This document shows, one piece after another, positions 17,915 to 27,424 of a stretch of 64,000 nucleotides of DNA; positions within the stretch are counted from its first letter, which is position 1, and each line of letters opens with the position of its first letter. A program made the position numbers and the translations under genes. The stretch comes from Paraburkholderia azotifigens. GTDB taxonomy: Bacteria > Pseudomonadota > Gammaproteobacteria > Burkholderiales > Burkholderiaceae. The notes under the pieces were generated by a model, which was not told where the DNA came from, made no database searches, and saw only the letters and a list, made by a program, of their open reading frames with translations. The stretch spans positions 1,550,001 through 1,614,000 of the forward strand of contig NZ_VOQS01000005.1 of NCBI RefSeq assembly GCF_007995085.1, given 5' to 3'.

Positions 17915-18500
17915 GGAAGCTCCTGTTGGCAAACAGCACGAATAGGTGGAGCGATGAGCGCCGCAGCGAATTGATATCCCGGGCATAAAGTCGTGATGAA
18001 TGCCCGTCTCAAGCGTTCGTACGTCTGCCACTCGGCAAAGCGCATATCGTCACCGCTTTGCTGCGAACCACGGCTCGCAGCAGGTGAGACGATTATGTGA
18101 ACGCGGATACATGACGTAAATACCACCAGCGGCACAACACTTGTGATCGCATTGAACAACTTGTGTTGAACGCAGTGCATTGTCTGATTTCTGGCGACGA
18201 CGGCTTGCGATTCAACTGAAACACAGTAGTGCTATGAACTACACAGACGACACCGAATCAGCGAACGCGGTGCCGTCATCCCGAAGAGAAGGATCTGCTG
18301 GTCTCGTGTGATCTTAGCCAGCGTGTCGATGCCATGCAGGGCAGGTGCATCGGGCGCGATCCGCATGGAAACGCGATCTGGATTGAAGACATGACAGATC
18401 GACAATATTGTCGGAACCTTGATGCTATTGGCTCGACGCAAAGCTGCATTCAACGCACTGCTTTGGAAAAGTTCTCGGCTTCGAATGAGCGAGAGAGAAA
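17915..18500. other. Intergenic region, about 590 bp, no recognised gene
   Basis: Between the epoxide hydrolase start and the chemotaxis gene terminator. Open frames of 115-116 codons exist on the minus strand, but none has a ribosome-binding site plus recognisable family features. The part next to 17914 must hold the epoxide hydrolase promoter. I cannot assign anything else. Confidence 0.5.
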
Positions 18501-18561
18501 AGCGGGCATCTTTTCTGGCGTGGAAAAGAACTTCCGGATTGTTGCCAGAACAATGCCCGCT
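18501..18561 (-). terminator. Long three-stem hairpin after the second chemotaxis receptor gene
   Basis: Three nested inverted repeats share one axis: AGCGGGCAT (18501-18509) with ATGCCCGCT (18553-18561), TTCTGGC (18513-18519) with GCCAGAA (18544-18550), and GGAA (18522-18525) with TTCC (18532-18535). On the minus strand the structure begins 23 nt after the receptor stop codon and is followed by TTTTCTCTCTC, as in an intrinsic terminator. Confidence 0.7.
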
Positions 18562-18584
18562 GTGAAACGCACGTGCCAAATGCG

Positions 18585-20144
18585 TTAGAACGCCTTCGCA
18601 AGCTTGAACGCCGACACGGCTTCGCGCATCGTTTGAGCCTGGCTTTCCAGCGCGCTTGCGGCTGCCGCAGCCTGCTCGACGAGCGCCGCATTCTGCTGCG
18701 TGACCTGATCCATCTGGCTCACCGCATGGCCGACCAGCTCGATGCCATCGCTCTGCTCGGCCGTCGCCGTGGTGATTTCGCCCATGATGCCTGCCACATT
18801 CCGCACCGAGCGCACGATCTCCGTCATCGTTGCGCCCGCCTTCGTGACGAGCCCGTTGCCGTTCTCGACATGATCGATCGACGCGCCGATCAGCGCCTTG
18901 ATTTCACGCGCCGCGCCCGCGCTGCGCTGCGCGAGCGTGCGCACTTCGCCGGCAACGACAGCGAACCCGCGGCCCTGCTCGCCCGCACGCGCGGATTCGA
19001 CGGCTGCATTCAACGCGAGAATGTTGGTCTGAAAGGCAATGCTATCGATCATGCCGATGATGTCCGCGATCTTGCTCGAGCTTGCGCTGATTTCGGCCAT
19101 CGTCTGCACGGCGCGCTCGACGACCTCGCCGCCCTGCTGCGCGAGATCGGCGGCATCGGTGGCGAGCTTGTTCGCCTCGCGCGCATGCTCGGCGTTCTGG
19201 CGCACGGTGGAAGTCAGTTGCTCCATGCTCGCCGCCGTTTCTTCGAGCGATGCCGACTGCTCTTCGGTGCGGCTCGACAGATCGAGATTGCCCGCCGCGA
19301 TTTCCCTCGCGGCCGTATTGATCGCTTCGCAGCTTTCCCGCACGCCCGACACCGTGCGCGTGAGACTCGACTGCATGCGGTGCATCGCGGCAAACAGCTG
19401 GCCGATCTCGCTCTTGCTCGCTTCCGGCACGCGCACCGTGAGATCGTTCGAAGCGATGCGGTCGAGCACGTCGGCGGCCTGCGCGAGCGGCGTGGTAACC
19501 GTGCGTTGCAACACCAGATAGGCGAGCACGATCAGACCAACGGCGATCGCGATGCCGAGCATCACCGTACCGATGATCCACTGAAAGCGCTCGTTGCCGG
19601 CTGCCAGCGCATCTTCGGAAAGCTGGTTCGCGAGCTTCTGGAATTTCTCGACGTTCGCCGAGTAGACCTGACCCGACAGCGTGATGTCGCTATCGTTGAG
19701 CGTTGCATAAGCGGCCGTGTCGCCGCTGCGCAGCGCGTCGCACGCGCGGTTGAGCGCAGTCGCGAGCTTTGCCGCCGAATCGAGAACCTGCTGCTTGAGC
19801 GCCGCGTCGATGCCGTCGAATGCGGGCGCTTTCTCGAACGCCTGCGTTTCGCGCGCCGACAGGTCGAGCGTGCGCTGCGCGCTCTGCAACGCGGAATCGC
19901 GCGTCGCCGTGTCGTTGCGTTCCTTGAGCGACGTGTATGCGCGCATCAGCGCCGAACGCGTGCGCGCCGTGTCCTTGTACGCATCGTTGACGAGAATGGT
20001 CTGACGCGCCATGTCGCGCAGATTCTGTGCGTTGCCGTTGGTGATCTTCAACGCTCCGATGCCGACCACGCCGCCCAGCAGAATCATCGACGCGAATACC
20101 ACAAGCAAAGCAAGAAGGCTGGCCCGTACCGTAACGTTGCGCAT
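18585..20144 (-). CDS. Methyl-accepting chemotaxis protein (second receptor)
   Basis: The 519-residue receptor has a membrane helix at about 8-32, a periplasmic sensor of about 155 residues, a second helix (about 190-212, VMLGIAIAVGLIVLAYLVLQ), HAMP, and the signalling hairpin with tip [21 protein letters not shown] start at MRNVTVRASLL (ATG 20144); the 79 codons before it lack features. The sensor is rich in Ala/Asp/Thr and lacks a recognisable ligand motif. It lies 234 bp downstream of sdhE on the same strand, but a separate promoter is likely. No chemoreceptor-specific pentapeptide is seen. Confidence 0.95.
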   Translation of the reverse strand: MRNVTVRASLLALLVVFASMILLGGVVGIGALKITNGNAQNLRDMARQTILVNDAYKDTARTRSALMRAYTSLKERNDTATRDSALQSAQRTLDLSARETQAFEKAPAFDGIDAALKQQVLDSAAKLATALNRACDALRSGDTAAYATLNDSDITLSGQVYSANVEKFQKLANQLSEDALAAGNERFQWIIGTVMLGIAIAVGLIVLAYLVLQRTVTTPLAQAADVLDRIASNDLTVRVPEASKSEIGQLFAAMHRMQSSLTRTVSGVRESCEAINTAAREIAAGNLDLSSRTEEQSASLEETAASMEQLTSTVRQNAEHAREANKLATDAADLAQQGGEVVERAVQTMAEISASSSKIADIIGMIDSIAFQTNILALNAAVESARAGEQGRGFAVVAGEVRTLAQRSAGAAREIKALIGASIDHVENGNGLVTKAGATMTEIVRSVRNVAGIMGEITTATAEQSDGIELVGHAVSQMDQVTQQNAALVEQAAAAASALESQAQTMREAVSAFKLAKAF

Positions 20145-20190
20145 GCTGATCGATGCCGGCGTGCGCCGGCGATGAGTTGACTGAACCGGT

Positions 20191-20218
20191 TTAACGGCAG
20201 GATCAGGGATACGCTTTA
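20191..20218 (-). promoter_or_regulatory. Candidate FliA (sigma-28) promoter of the chemoreceptor gene
   Basis: On the minus strand TAAA (from 20218 to 20215) is followed after 16 bp by GCCGTTAA (20198 to 20191). The FliA consensus is TAAA-N15-GCCGATAA, so the -10 has one mismatch and the spacer one extra base. It lies 47 bp before the start codon. A chemotaxis receptor is an expected FliA target. Confidence 0.4.
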
Positions 20219-20377
20219 GGTCGCCCGGTATTTTCTGCTGACTTTTATCAAACAAGACACATGCGCGGCGGCATGTAGAGATATCTCGCGTCGGGCTGAG
20301 CTTTCGAGGCTCGCCCGAACGCGAGATGAGAGACGAGAGGCGCTGCTTTTGCCGGAATGAAGCTACGCAGCTGCGGG

Positions 20378-20647
20378 TCACACCGTACGCAGCATCTCCA
20401 GCACCCGCCTGACATCCGCGTCGGCGAGGTCGCCTTCCGGTTCCTTGCGTGCGAGCAGCAAGTCCATCAGGTCGTTATCGCTCAGTTCGAGCAGGCGCGT
20501 GAGCGCGCCCACGTCCGCATCACTGAGATCATGCTCATATCGGCTGAAAAAACGTTCGAAGATCAGATCGTTTTCCAGCAGGCCGCGCCGCGCACGCCAG
20601 CGTAGGCGCGCGCGGCGAAGGGGGTCGGACTGATGTGATTCGTCCAT
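20378..20647 (-). CDS. sdhE: Succinate dehydrogenase assembly factor SdhE
   Basis: The 89-residue cytosolic protein contains the conserved RRGLLENDL segment (RGxxE flavinylation motif) near residues 20-28 and a helical bundle with the ending LARKEPEGDLADADVRRVLEML. SdhE promotes covalent FAD attachment to SdhA. It is the last gene of the sdhCDABE cluster, 84 bp after sdhB. In many Burkholderia genomes gltA follows; here a chemoreceptor gene does. Confidence 0.93.
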   Translation of the reverse strand: MDESHQSDPLRRARLRWRARRGLLENDLIFERFFSRYEHDLSDADVGALTRLLELSDNDLMDLLLARKEPEGDLADADVRRVLEMLRTV

Positions 20648-20731
20648 GTCAGTACGCGAAGGGCCGCTCCCGAGCGGACTGACCGCCCCCTCGGGGGCAG
20701 CGAACGCCAGAGAGCGTGGGGGTTGTTCATC
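20648..20731. repeat. Palindromic GC-rich spacer between sdhB and sdhE
   Basis: The spacer contains the inverted repeat GCCGCTCCCGAGCGG (arms CCGCTC/GAGCGG) followed by CGCCCCCTCGGGGGC. From memory, similar CCCCCTCGGGGG blocks recur between Burkholderiales genes, so this may be a dispersed intergenic repeat that also stabilises or attenuates the sdh transcript. No gene is seen in it. Confidence 0.5.
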
Positions 20732-21436
20732 TCAGACCGTCCGGCGCACCATCAATTCCTTGATCTTGCCGATCGCCTTCGTCGGGTTGAGACCCTTCGG
20801 GCACACGTCGACGCAGTTCATGATCGTGTGGCAACGGAACAGACGGTACGGATCTTCCAGGTTGTCCAGCCGCTCGCCCGTCGCCTCGTCGCGGCTGTCC
20901 GCGATGAAGCGATAGGCCTGCAGCAGGCCCGCCGGGCCCACGAACTTGTCCGGATTCCACCAGAAGCTCGGGCACGACGTCGAGCAGCTCGCGCACAGAA
21001 TGCACTCGTACAGCCCGTCGAGCTCGTCGCGCTGTTCCGGCGACTGCAGACGCTCTTTCTCCGGCGGCGGCGTGTCGTTGATCAGGAACGGCTTGATCGA
21101 GTGATACTGGTTGAAGAACTGCGTCATGTCGACGATCAGGTCGCGCACCACGGGCAGCCCCGGCAGCGGACGCAGCACGATCTTCTGCGGCAGATCGTTC
21201 AGGTTCGTCAGACACGCCAGACCGTTCTTGCCGTTGATGTTCATCGCGTCCGAGCCGCACACGCCCTCGCGGCACGAGCGCCGGAACGACAGCGTCTCGT
21301 CCAGTGCCTTGAGCTTCACCAGCGCGTCGAGCAGCATGCGCTCGTGCGAGTCGATCTCGAGCTCGTACGTCTGCATGCGCGGCGCGGCGTCCTTGTCCGG
21401 GTCGTAGCGGTAGATTTCGAATGTACGCTTGGCCAT
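20732..21436 (-). CDS. sdhB: Succinate dehydrogenase iron-sulfur subunit
   Basis: The 234-residue subunit passes electrons from the SdhA flavin to quinone. It contains the [2Fe-2S] motif [15 protein letters not shown] (about residues 60-74), and the [4Fe-4S]/[3Fe-4S] cysteines in [16 protein letters not shown] (about 146-161) and [17 protein letters not shown] (about 207-223). Length and spacing match the bacterial subunit. It follows sdhA after 35 bp and belongs to complex II. Confidence 0.98.
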   Translation of the reverse strand: MAKRTFEIYRYDPDKDAAPRMQTYELEIDSHERMLLDALVKLKALDETLSFRRSCREGVCGSDAMNINGKNGLACLTNLNDLPQKIVLRPLPGLPVVRDLIVDMTQFFNQYHSIKPFLINDTPPPEKERLQSPEQRDELDGLYECILCASCSTSCPSFWWNPDKFVGPAGLLQAYRFIADSRDEATGERLDNLEDPYRLFRCHTIMNCVDVCPKGLNPTKAIGKIKELMVRRTV

Positions 21437-21471
21437 TGTGTGGGGTCCTTTGTGCTTTGGAAGCTACGCGC

Positions 21472-23247
21472 TTAGAAGGTTCGTGCCTTCGGCGGCACCG
21501 ATTCGACCGTCAGCGGGTTCATGTGCACCGGCTTGTAGTCGAGGCGGTCGCCTTCGCTGTACCACAGCGTATGGCGCAGCCAGTTCTCGTCGTCGCGATG
21601 TTCGAAGTCGTTCTGCGCGTGCGCGCCACGGCTTTCCTTGCGCGCCTCGGCCGACACCATCGTCGCGCGCGCCACCTCGATCAGGTTCTCCACTTCGAGC
21701 GCTTCCACGCGCGCCGTGTTGAACACCTTCGACTTGTCCTTCAGGTGGATGTTGCCCACACGGGCGGCCACTTCGCGAATGCGCTCGACGCCTTCGGCCA
21801 GCAGCGCCGACGTGCGGAACACGCCCGCGTGCTTCTGCATCGTCGAACGGATGTCGTTGGCCACGTTTTGCGCGTATTCGCCCGAGCTCGAGCTGTCGAG
21901 CTTCGCCAGACGCGAGAGCGCGAAATCGGCAGCGTCAGCCGGCAGCGGCTTGTGATCCTTGATCTCTTTCACGTGCTTGACGATGTGGTTGCCCGCCGCG
22001 CGGCCAAACACCACCAGGTCGAGCAGCGAGTTCGTGCCCAGGCGGTTCGCGCCGTGCACCGACACGCACGAGCATTCGCCCACGGCATAGAAGCCGTTGA
22101 TCGGGTCTTCGTGGCCCTTGGCCGTACCGACCACCTGACCGTGGATGTTCGTCGGAATGCCGCCCATCTGGTAGTGGATGGTCGGCACGACGGGGATCGG
22201 CTCCTTGATGCAGTCGACGTTCGCGAACTTCAGCGCGATTTCGCGGATCGACGGCAGACGCTTCATGATCGTCTCGGCGCCGATGTGCGACAGGTCGAGC
22301 AAGACGTGGTCCTTGTTCGGACCCACGCCGCGGCCTTCCTTGATTTCCTGGTCCATCGAGCGCGAGACGAAGTCGCGCGGCGCCAGATCCTTCAGCGTCG
22401 GCGCGTAGCGCTCCATGAAGCGCTCGCCGTTCGAGTTGCGCAGAATGCCGCCCTCGCCGCGCACGCCTTCCGTGATCAGCACGCCCGCGCCCGCCACGCC
22501 CGTCGGGTGGAATTGCCAGAATTCCATGTCCTCGAGCGGGATGCCCGCGCGGGCGGCCATGCCGAGGCCGTCGCCCGTGTTGATGAACGCATTGGTCGAC
22601 GCCGCGAAGATCCGGCCCGCGCCGCCCGTGGCGAACAGCGTGGTCTTGCCTTCGAGGATATAGACGTCGCCCGTTTCCATTTCGAGCGCGGTCACGCCGA
22701 GCACGTCGCCGTCGGCGTCGCGGATCAGGTCCAGCGCCATCCATTCGACGAAGAACGTGGTCTTCGCCGCGATGTTCTGCTGGTACAGCGTGTGCAGCAG
22801 GGCGTGGCCGGTACGGTCGGCGGCCGCGCACGCGCGCTGCACGGGCTTCTCGCCATAGTTCGCCGTGTGGCCGCCGAACGGACGCTGGTAGATCGTGCCG
22901 TCCGCGTTGCGGTCGAACGGCATGCCGAAGTGTTCCAGTTCGTAGACGGCGTTCGGTGCTTCGCGGCACATGAACTCGATCGCGTCCTGGTCGCCGAGCC
23001 AGTCGGAGCCCTTGATCGTGTCGTAGAAGTGGTAGTGCCAGTTGTCTTCGCTCATGTTGCCGAGCGAGGCGCCGATGCCGCCCTGTGCGGCGACGGTGTG
23101 CGAACGCGTCGGGAACACCTTCGAGAGCACGCACACGGAGAGGCCCGCGCGCGCAAGCTGCAGCGAGGCGCGCATCCCCGAGCCGCCCGCGCCGACGATC
23201 ACCACATCGAACTTGCGACGCGGCAGGGAATTCTTGATTGCAACCAT
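21472..23247 (-). CDS. sdhA: Succinate dehydrogenase flavoprotein subunit
   Basis: The 591-residue catalytic subunit oxidises succinate to fumarate. Evidence includes the dinucleotide-binding [21 protein letters not shown], the FAD-linked histidine in [11 protein letters not shown] (about residue 44-46), and [20 protein letters not shown] and [19 protein letters not shown] from the active site and FAD pocket. I start at [13 protein letters not shown] (ATG 23247); the longer frame overlaps sdhD. It lies 4 bp after the sdhD stop codon. Confidence 0.98.
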   Translation of the reverse strand: MVAIKNSLPRRKFDVVIVGAGGSGMRASLQLARAGLSVCVLSKVFPTRSHTVAAQGGIGASLGNMSEDNWHYHFYDTIKGSDWLGDQDAIEFMCREAPNAVYELEHFGMPFDRNADGTIYQRPFGGHTANYGEKPVQRACAAADRTGHALLHTLYQQNIAAKTTFFVEWMALDLIRDADGDVLGVTALEMETGDVYILEGKTTLFATGGAGRIFAASTNAFINTGDGLGMAARAGIPLEDMEFWQFHPTGVAGAGVLITEGVRGEGGILRNSNGERFMERYAPTLKDLAPRDFVSRSMDQEIKEGRGVGPNKDHVLLDLSHIGAETIMKRLPSIREIALKFANVDCIKEPIPVVPTIHYQMGGIPTNIHGQVVGTAKGHEDPINGFYAVGECSCVSVHGANRLGTNSLLDLVVFGRAAGNHIVKHVKEIKDHKPLPADAADFALSRLAKLDSSSSGEYAQNVANDIRSTMQKHAGVFRTSALLAEGVERIREVAARVGNIHLKDKSKVFNTARVEALEVENLIEVARATMVSAEARKESRGAHAQNDFEHRDDENWLRHTLWYSEGDRLDYKPVHMNPLTVESVPPKARTF

Positions 23248-23251
23248 GCTT

Positions 23252-23620
23252 TTACACTCTCCAGAGAATCTGCGCAGCGTAGCCCGCACACGCGAGCAGC
23301 CAGACGATCGTCAGCGCCTGCAGCAGAAGCCGCGTGCCCACGGGCTTGATGTAGTCCATCCAGATGTCGCGCACGCCGACCCACGCGTGATAGAACAGCG
23401 ACAGCAGCGTGACGAACGTGGCCAGCTTCATCCATTGCGTGGCGAAGATGCCCGCCCAGCCGTCGTAAGAGAATGCCTGCGCGCCGAAGAACCATGCGAG
23501 CAGGATGACGGTGTAGACGGCCATGATCACGGCCGTGATGCGCTGCGCGAGCCAGTCGCGCAGACCGTAGTGCGCGCCCACGACGAGGCGCTTCGAGCCA
23601 ACCCGGTTATTTGCGGACAT
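23252..23620 (-). CDS. sdhD: Succinate dehydrogenase membrane anchor subunit
   Basis: The 122-residue protein has three predicted membrane helices and the sdhD-type stretch [20 protein letters not shown], with [17 protein letters not shown] providing the heme/quinone-side histidine region. It anchors SdhAB and helps bind ubiquinone and heme b. It lies 3 bp after sdhC, so translation is probably coupled. Confidence 0.96.
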   Translation of the reverse strand: MSANNRVGSKRLVVGAHYGLRDWLAQRITAVIMAVYTVILLAWFFGAQAFSYDGWAGIFATQWMKLATFVTLLSLFYHAWVGVRDIWMDYIKPVGTRLLLQALTIVWLLACAGYAAQILWRV

Positions 23621-23623
23621 GTT

Positions 23624-24040
23624 TTAGAAAGCTCCGAACAGTTTGAGCGCGAAGGCGATCGTCAGGATCGACGACACGGCGAGCACGACCACCGACGTGT
23701 TCTTGCCGCGTTCCTTCGTGACGGCGTCGTGGTTCATGTCCATCAGCAGATGGCGCACGCCCGCGCAGAAGTGGAACAGGAACGCCCACGCCAGCACCAG
23801 CGTGATCAGCTTGACGATGATGTTGGACAGGAAGCCCTTGAACACCTCGAAGCTCAGTTCCGAAGTCAGGCTCTGGTCGAAGAGGTAAAGCAGGAACGGA
23901 AGGAAGATGAACAGCAGCCCGCCGCTCACGCGGTGGAGAATCGACACGCGCCCCGCCAGCGGGAGACGGTATGCCGTCAATATCTGCCCGATACCGATGT
24001 TCCGGAATTCCGGCCTCGGTTTTTTCAAAGTGTCAGCCAC
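23624..24040 (-). CDS. sdhC: Succinate dehydrogenase cytochrome b556 subunit
   Basis: The 138-residue membrane protein has the family signatures RPEFRNIGIGQILTAYRLP, then VSILHRVSGGLLF and FHFCAGVRHLLMDMN, which includes the heme-ligand histidine. Three membrane helices fit the family. It is the first gene of sdhCDAB-sdhE and is divergent from the LysR gene at 24238; the 197-bp spacer holds both promoters. Confidence 0.97.
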   Translation of the reverse strand: MADTLKKPRPEFRNIGIGQILTAYRLPLAGRVSILHRVSGGLLFIFLPFLLYLFDQSLTSELSFEVFKGFLSNIIVKLITLVLAWAFLFHFCAGVRHLLMDMNHDAVTKERGKNTSVVVLAVSSILTIAFALKLFGAF

Positions 24041-24237
24041 AAATAGACCCCTTTCGGCATTTCAGAAGAGAAATCACAGGCGCGACGCGTCCTGCTTTCT
24101 CCTCTTGACGATTCTTGGGGACGTTATCCGGGGAGACTTCCAGGCGGCGGACCGCGCGATAGCGATATTTTGTCGCGGGACTGTTATACTGTCCAATATC
24201 TATCGCGTCTTTCTGAAATAGCTTTTCCATATATCGC
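24041..24237. promoter_or_regulatory. Divergent promoter region sdhC / LysR gene
   Basis: This 197-bp AT-richer spacer between divergent genes contains TTATACTGTCCAATATC (24184-24200), which has TATA-like -10 candidates on both strands. Exact boxes cannot be fixed by eye. The LysR protein could regulate sdh, as its gene abuts the region. Confidence 0.4.
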
Positions 24238-25134
24238 ATGGAACTGCGCCATATCCGCTACTTTCTCGCCGTCGCTGAAGAGCGCAACGTCACGCGCGCG
24301 GCGGAACGGCTGGGCATCGGCCAGCCGCCCCTCAGCCAGCAAATCCACGCGCTCGAAGACGAAATGGGGGTTCGCCTGTTCCGCCGCACGGGGCACGGCG
24401 TCGTCCTGACGGAAGCGGGCGAGGCGTTCGCCGCCGACGCCAAGCGCATCCTGCACGACACGCGCCTCGCTGTCGAAAAGGCGCAGAGCGCCGGGCGCGG
24501 CGAAATCGGGCAATTCAATATCGGCTTCACGGGCTCGGCGGCTTTCAATCCTGTCGTGTCGAAGCTGATCCGCGCTTACCGGCAGGCCTATCCGAACGTC
24601 ACGCTGACGCTGGCCGAAGGCAACACGGCGCAACTGCTCGCCTATCTCGACGACGGCCGCGTGGATGTCGCGTTCGTGCGGCTCGGCAGCCAGTCGCCCG
24701 CCGGCGTGCAGTTCCATCACATCGCGATAGAACCGATGAAGATCGTGCTGCCCGCCACGCACCGTCTCGCGAAAAAACGCAAGATCATGCTGTCCGAACT
24801 CGCGGACGATCCGTTCGTGATGTTGCCGCGAGAAGCGAGCCCTACGCTGCACGATGTGATTGTCGGCGCGTGCAGGGAGGCGGGATTCGAGCCGATTGCG
24901 GGTCAGCAGGCGCCGCAACTGTCGTCGGTCGTGAATCTGGTCGCGGCGGAATTCGGTGTTTCGCTGGTGCCCGCTTCCGTGTGCCAGATTCGGGTTGAAG
25001 GCGTCGTGTATACGGATGTGCTCGGCAATCCTATTTCGATTCGTCTCGCGCTGGCGTCGAGAATCGAATCGACCCCCGCCAAGACTGCGAACTTTCTTGA
25101 GAAGGCGTTGGTGTTCGGTTCTTCTATCGACTAG
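24238..25134 (+). CDS. LysR family transcriptional regulator (BenM/CatM-like)
   Basis: The 298-residue regulator opens with the BenM-type DNA-binding domain MELRHIRYFLAVAEERNVTR and QPPLSQQIHALEDEMGVRLF, followed by a type-2 periplasmic-binding effector domain from about residue 92 (GEIGQFNIGFTGSAAF). Members often respond to aromatic-pathway intermediates. No catabolic genes are adjacent; it is divergent from sdhC and convergent with the LysE exporter gene, so its target may be the sdh operon or lie elsewhere. Confidence 0.93.
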   Translation: MELRHIRYFLAVAEERNVTRAAERLGIGQPPLSQQIHALEDEMGVRLFRRTGHGVVLTEAGEAFAADAKRILHDTRLAVEKAQSAGRGEIGQFNIGFTGSAAFNPVVSKLIRAYRQAYPNVTLTLAEGNTAQLLAYLDDGRVDVAFVRLGSQSPAGVQFHHIAIEPMKIVLPATHRLAKKRKIMLSELADDPFVMLPREASPTLHDVIVGACREAGFEPIAGQQAPQLSSVVNLVAAEFGVSLVPASVCQIRVEGVVYTDVLGNPISIRLALASRIESTPAKTANFLEKALVFGSSID

Positions 25135-25162
25135 GCGAAGTCGTCGAGTAGCGGCGCAGCAA

Positions 25163-25792
25163 TCAGGCCACCGCGTTCCAGTGCCACGCACTTAACGCCA
25201 TCTTCATGCCCAGCGCGAACAGCATCGCGCCCATCACACAGCGTTGAACACCGAGCCAGTTCGGCCGCGTCGAAAGAAATCTCGCAAGACTGCCTGAAAA
25301 CGTCGCTACTGCCGCGTTGACAGAAGCGAACGCGAAGATCAGCGAAAAGCCCAGCGCCAGCGACTGCCTGAACACGCTGCCGCCGCGGTAGTCGATGAAC
25401 TGCGGCAGCAACGACAGGAAGATCAGCGCGAGCTTGGGATTGAGCAGACTCGTCGTCGCGCCCATCGCAAACAACCGGCGCAGCTTTTCAATCGACGCCA
25501 CCTCGATCTGCAACGGCGAGCGCCCGCCCGGCCTGAGCATCTGCCAGGCCAGATACAGCAGGTAGCACGCGCCGCCCATGGCAAGCAGGCGCCCTGCGCC
25601 CGGTATCGCGAGAAACAATGTCGTGATTCCAAAAGCGGCGCCGAACATATACGTCAGATAGCCGAGCATTACGCCCGCCAGCGAGATCAGCCCCGCCTTC
25701 GTGCCCTGCGCGACCGAGCGCATCATCACGTACACCATGTTGGGTCCGGGCGTGACGGCGAGCATGCCGCCCACTGTGATGAATTCGACCAT
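25163..25792 (-). CDS. LysE/RhtB family amino-acid exporter
   Basis: The 209-residue inner-membrane protein has five to six hydrophobic helices and the family signature VTPGPNMVYVMMRSVAQGTKAG near residues 13-34, plus NPKLALIFLSLLPQF. Such carriers export amino acids or homoserine-lactone-like compounds; the substrate is unknown. I start at MVEFITVGGML (ATG 25792) because homology begins there, rather than 14 codons upstream. It is divergent from the LysR gene at 25909, a likely controller. Confidence 0.9.
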   Translation of the reverse strand: MVEFITVGGMLAVTPGPNMVYVMMRSVAQGTKAGLISLAGVMLGYLTYMFGAAFGITTLFLAIPGAGRLLAMGGACYLLYLAWQMLRPGGRSPLQIEVASIEKLRRLFAMGATTSLLNPKLALIFLSLLPQFIDYRGGSVFRQSLALGFSLIFAFASVNAAVATFSGSLARFLSTRPNWLGVQRCVMGAMLFALGMKMALSAWHWNAVA

Positions 25793-25908
25793 CGTCCTCA
25801 TGCGTTGCCTCGCCATCCGTGCAATGCCAGTCACGAATGCAGTATCGGATTGCGCGACAGCTAAGTAAAACGATTTAAACTGAACCGATTATTCAATTTT
25901 CCTGAGCG

Positions 25909-26760
25909 ATGAAAAAACTCGATCTCGACGTACTGGAAATGATCGTCGCCGTTGCCGATACGGGTTCGTTTGCGGCCGCTGCGGCGTCGTTGCATCGCAC
26001 GCCGTCCGCCGTCAGCATGCAGATCAAAACAATCGAGGAGGCGCTCGGCAAGCCGCTTTTCCTGCGGACGACGCGCAACGTCGCATTGACGGAAGACGGC
26101 AGAATGCTGGTCGACTATGGCCGGAAGATGCTGGCCATGCGCGAGGAAGCGTGGTCTTCGGTGGTGCGTCCGGAGATTCGCGGCCGCGTCACGATCGGCG
26201 TACCCGACGACTACGCGTCGTCATTGCTGCCCACCGTGTTGCGGAAGTTTGCGGTTGCGCATCCGCGCGTGCAGGTTCGCGTGATCGGCATGCCCAGCAG
26301 CGCGCTCGTTCCCTTGCTCAAGGACAACACACTCGATCTGGCGTGCATCACGAAGACGCGCGGCATCGCGGGTGAATCGATCCGCGCGGAGCCGATGGTA
26401 TGGGCGGGCGCGCGCGGCAATCAGCAGATCTGGAAAGAGCGGCCGCTGCCCATCGCCGTGTTCGCGCCGGGCAGCACCGCTCGCGCGCATGCAATCGGCG
26501 CGCTGCAGCAGGCCAACATTCGCTACCGCATGTCGTACGAAAGCCCGAGCCTTTTGGGCCTGATCTGCATGGTCGAGGCGGGTCTTGCCGTCGCGCCGCT
26601 CGCGCGTTGCAGCGTGCCGGCGCATCTCGCGCAACTCGGCGAGGCGGAAGGCTTGCCGCCCATGGCTCCCCTCGAAGTCGTGCTGGCGCGCAGCGCCCGT
26701 TCAGCCCGGCCGCCGTGCGATTTCCTCGCCGATCAGATGCTGGCGGATCTGCGATCCTGA
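25909..26760 (+). CDS. LysR family transcriptional regulator
   Basis: The 283-residue protein begins MKKLDLDVLEMIVAVADTGS with the helix-turn-helix AAASLHRTPSAVSMQIKTIE, then an effector domain with RGRVTIGVPDDYASSLLPTV. Family features are complete. It is divergent from the LysE-type exporter, so control of that exporter is the simplest guess. It ends 11 bp from the convergent NnrU gene. Confidence 0.93.
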   Translation: MKKLDLDVLEMIVAVADTGSFAAAAASLHRTPSAVSMQIKTIEEALGKPLFLRTTRNVALTEDGRMLVDYGRKMLAMREEAWSSVVRPEIRGRVTIGVPDDYASSLLPTVLRKFAVAHPRVQVRVIGMPSSALVPLLKDNTLDLACITKTRGIAGESIRAEPMVWAGARGNQQIWKERPLPIAVFAPGSTARAHAIGALQQANIRYRMSYESPSLLGLICMVEAGLAVAPLARCSVPAHLAQLGEAEGLPPMAPLEVVLARSARSARPPCDFLADQMLADLRS

Positions 26761-26770
26761 GGCAAGCGTG

Positions 26771-27349
26771 TCATCCGAACGGTTTCACGCCGATCAGCCA
26801 GCCATGAAGAAAGAACACGAACGCCACCCAGAGCAAGACACCCGCGACGACGGGCATCACATCGCGTGACAGTGTCCCCTTCGGATAGACCACGCCTTCG
26901 GCGCGATCGCGCCGCCGCGCCGCCGCGTAATCCAGTACCGCCCACACGAGAAATGCACCGAACAGCACGACGGCGTTCAGCATGCCATTTGCAATCAGAT
27001 GCCCAAATGCCCACAAACCGACGCCTGCCGTCATCGGATGCTTGACTATCGTCTTGAAGTGATTGCCCGGCGCGTGCGCTGCGGGAAAGAGAATGAACGC
27101 GATCAGCGTCAGGAGGCTTGTGAGATGCGGTGCCCACACGGGCGGCGCCCAGAGCACGACGGGCTCGCGCCGCGCGATGCCGTATCCCCAGATGATCAGC
27201 ACCAACCCGATCAGCGACACGACCGAATAAGCCGCTTTCCAGTTCTTCTCGCCCATCCGCGCAATGCGCGCCTTGCGCCAGTCTTCGGCAAAGATGCGGA
27301 CCGAATGACCGCCCAGGAAGATCACCAACCCCAGTATCAGTATCGACAT
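26771..27349 (-). CDS. NnrU family membrane protein
   Basis: The 192-residue protein has about five to six membrane helices and the NnrU-type features FLGGHSVRIF at the start, and APGNHFKTIVKHPMTAGV and WAFGHLIANG in the middle. NnrU relatives are linked to nitric-oxide/nitrite metabolism in denitrifiers, but no such genes occur here and many relatives are of unknown role. The start at 27349 is preceded by AGGAG with good spacing; the longer frame is not supported. Confidence 0.88.
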   Translation of the reverse strand: MSILILGLVIFLGGHSVRIFAEDWRKARIARMGEKNWKAAYSVVSLIGLVLIIWGYGIARREPVVLWAPPVWAPHLTSLLTLIAFILFPAAHAPGNHFKTIVKHPMTAGVGLWAFGHLIANGMLNAVVLFGAFLVWAVLDYAAARRRDRAEGVVYPKGTLSRDVMPVVAGVLLWVAFVFFLHGWLIGVKPFG

Positions 27350-27424
27350 GAAGGCTCCTCGTGACAGATGTCGCCGGATGGACACGATTGTCCCGCATGA
27401 TGCCGGCTGTGCCAATATCGCGAC

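Noticed and set aside
18573..20180. 535-codon open frame on the plus strand
   Set aside because: Antisense to the second chemoreceptor; same Arg/Leu-rich mirror composition, no domain.
21421..23349. 642-codon open frame on the plus strand
   Set aside because: Antisense to sdhA, which has full FAD and active-site motifs.
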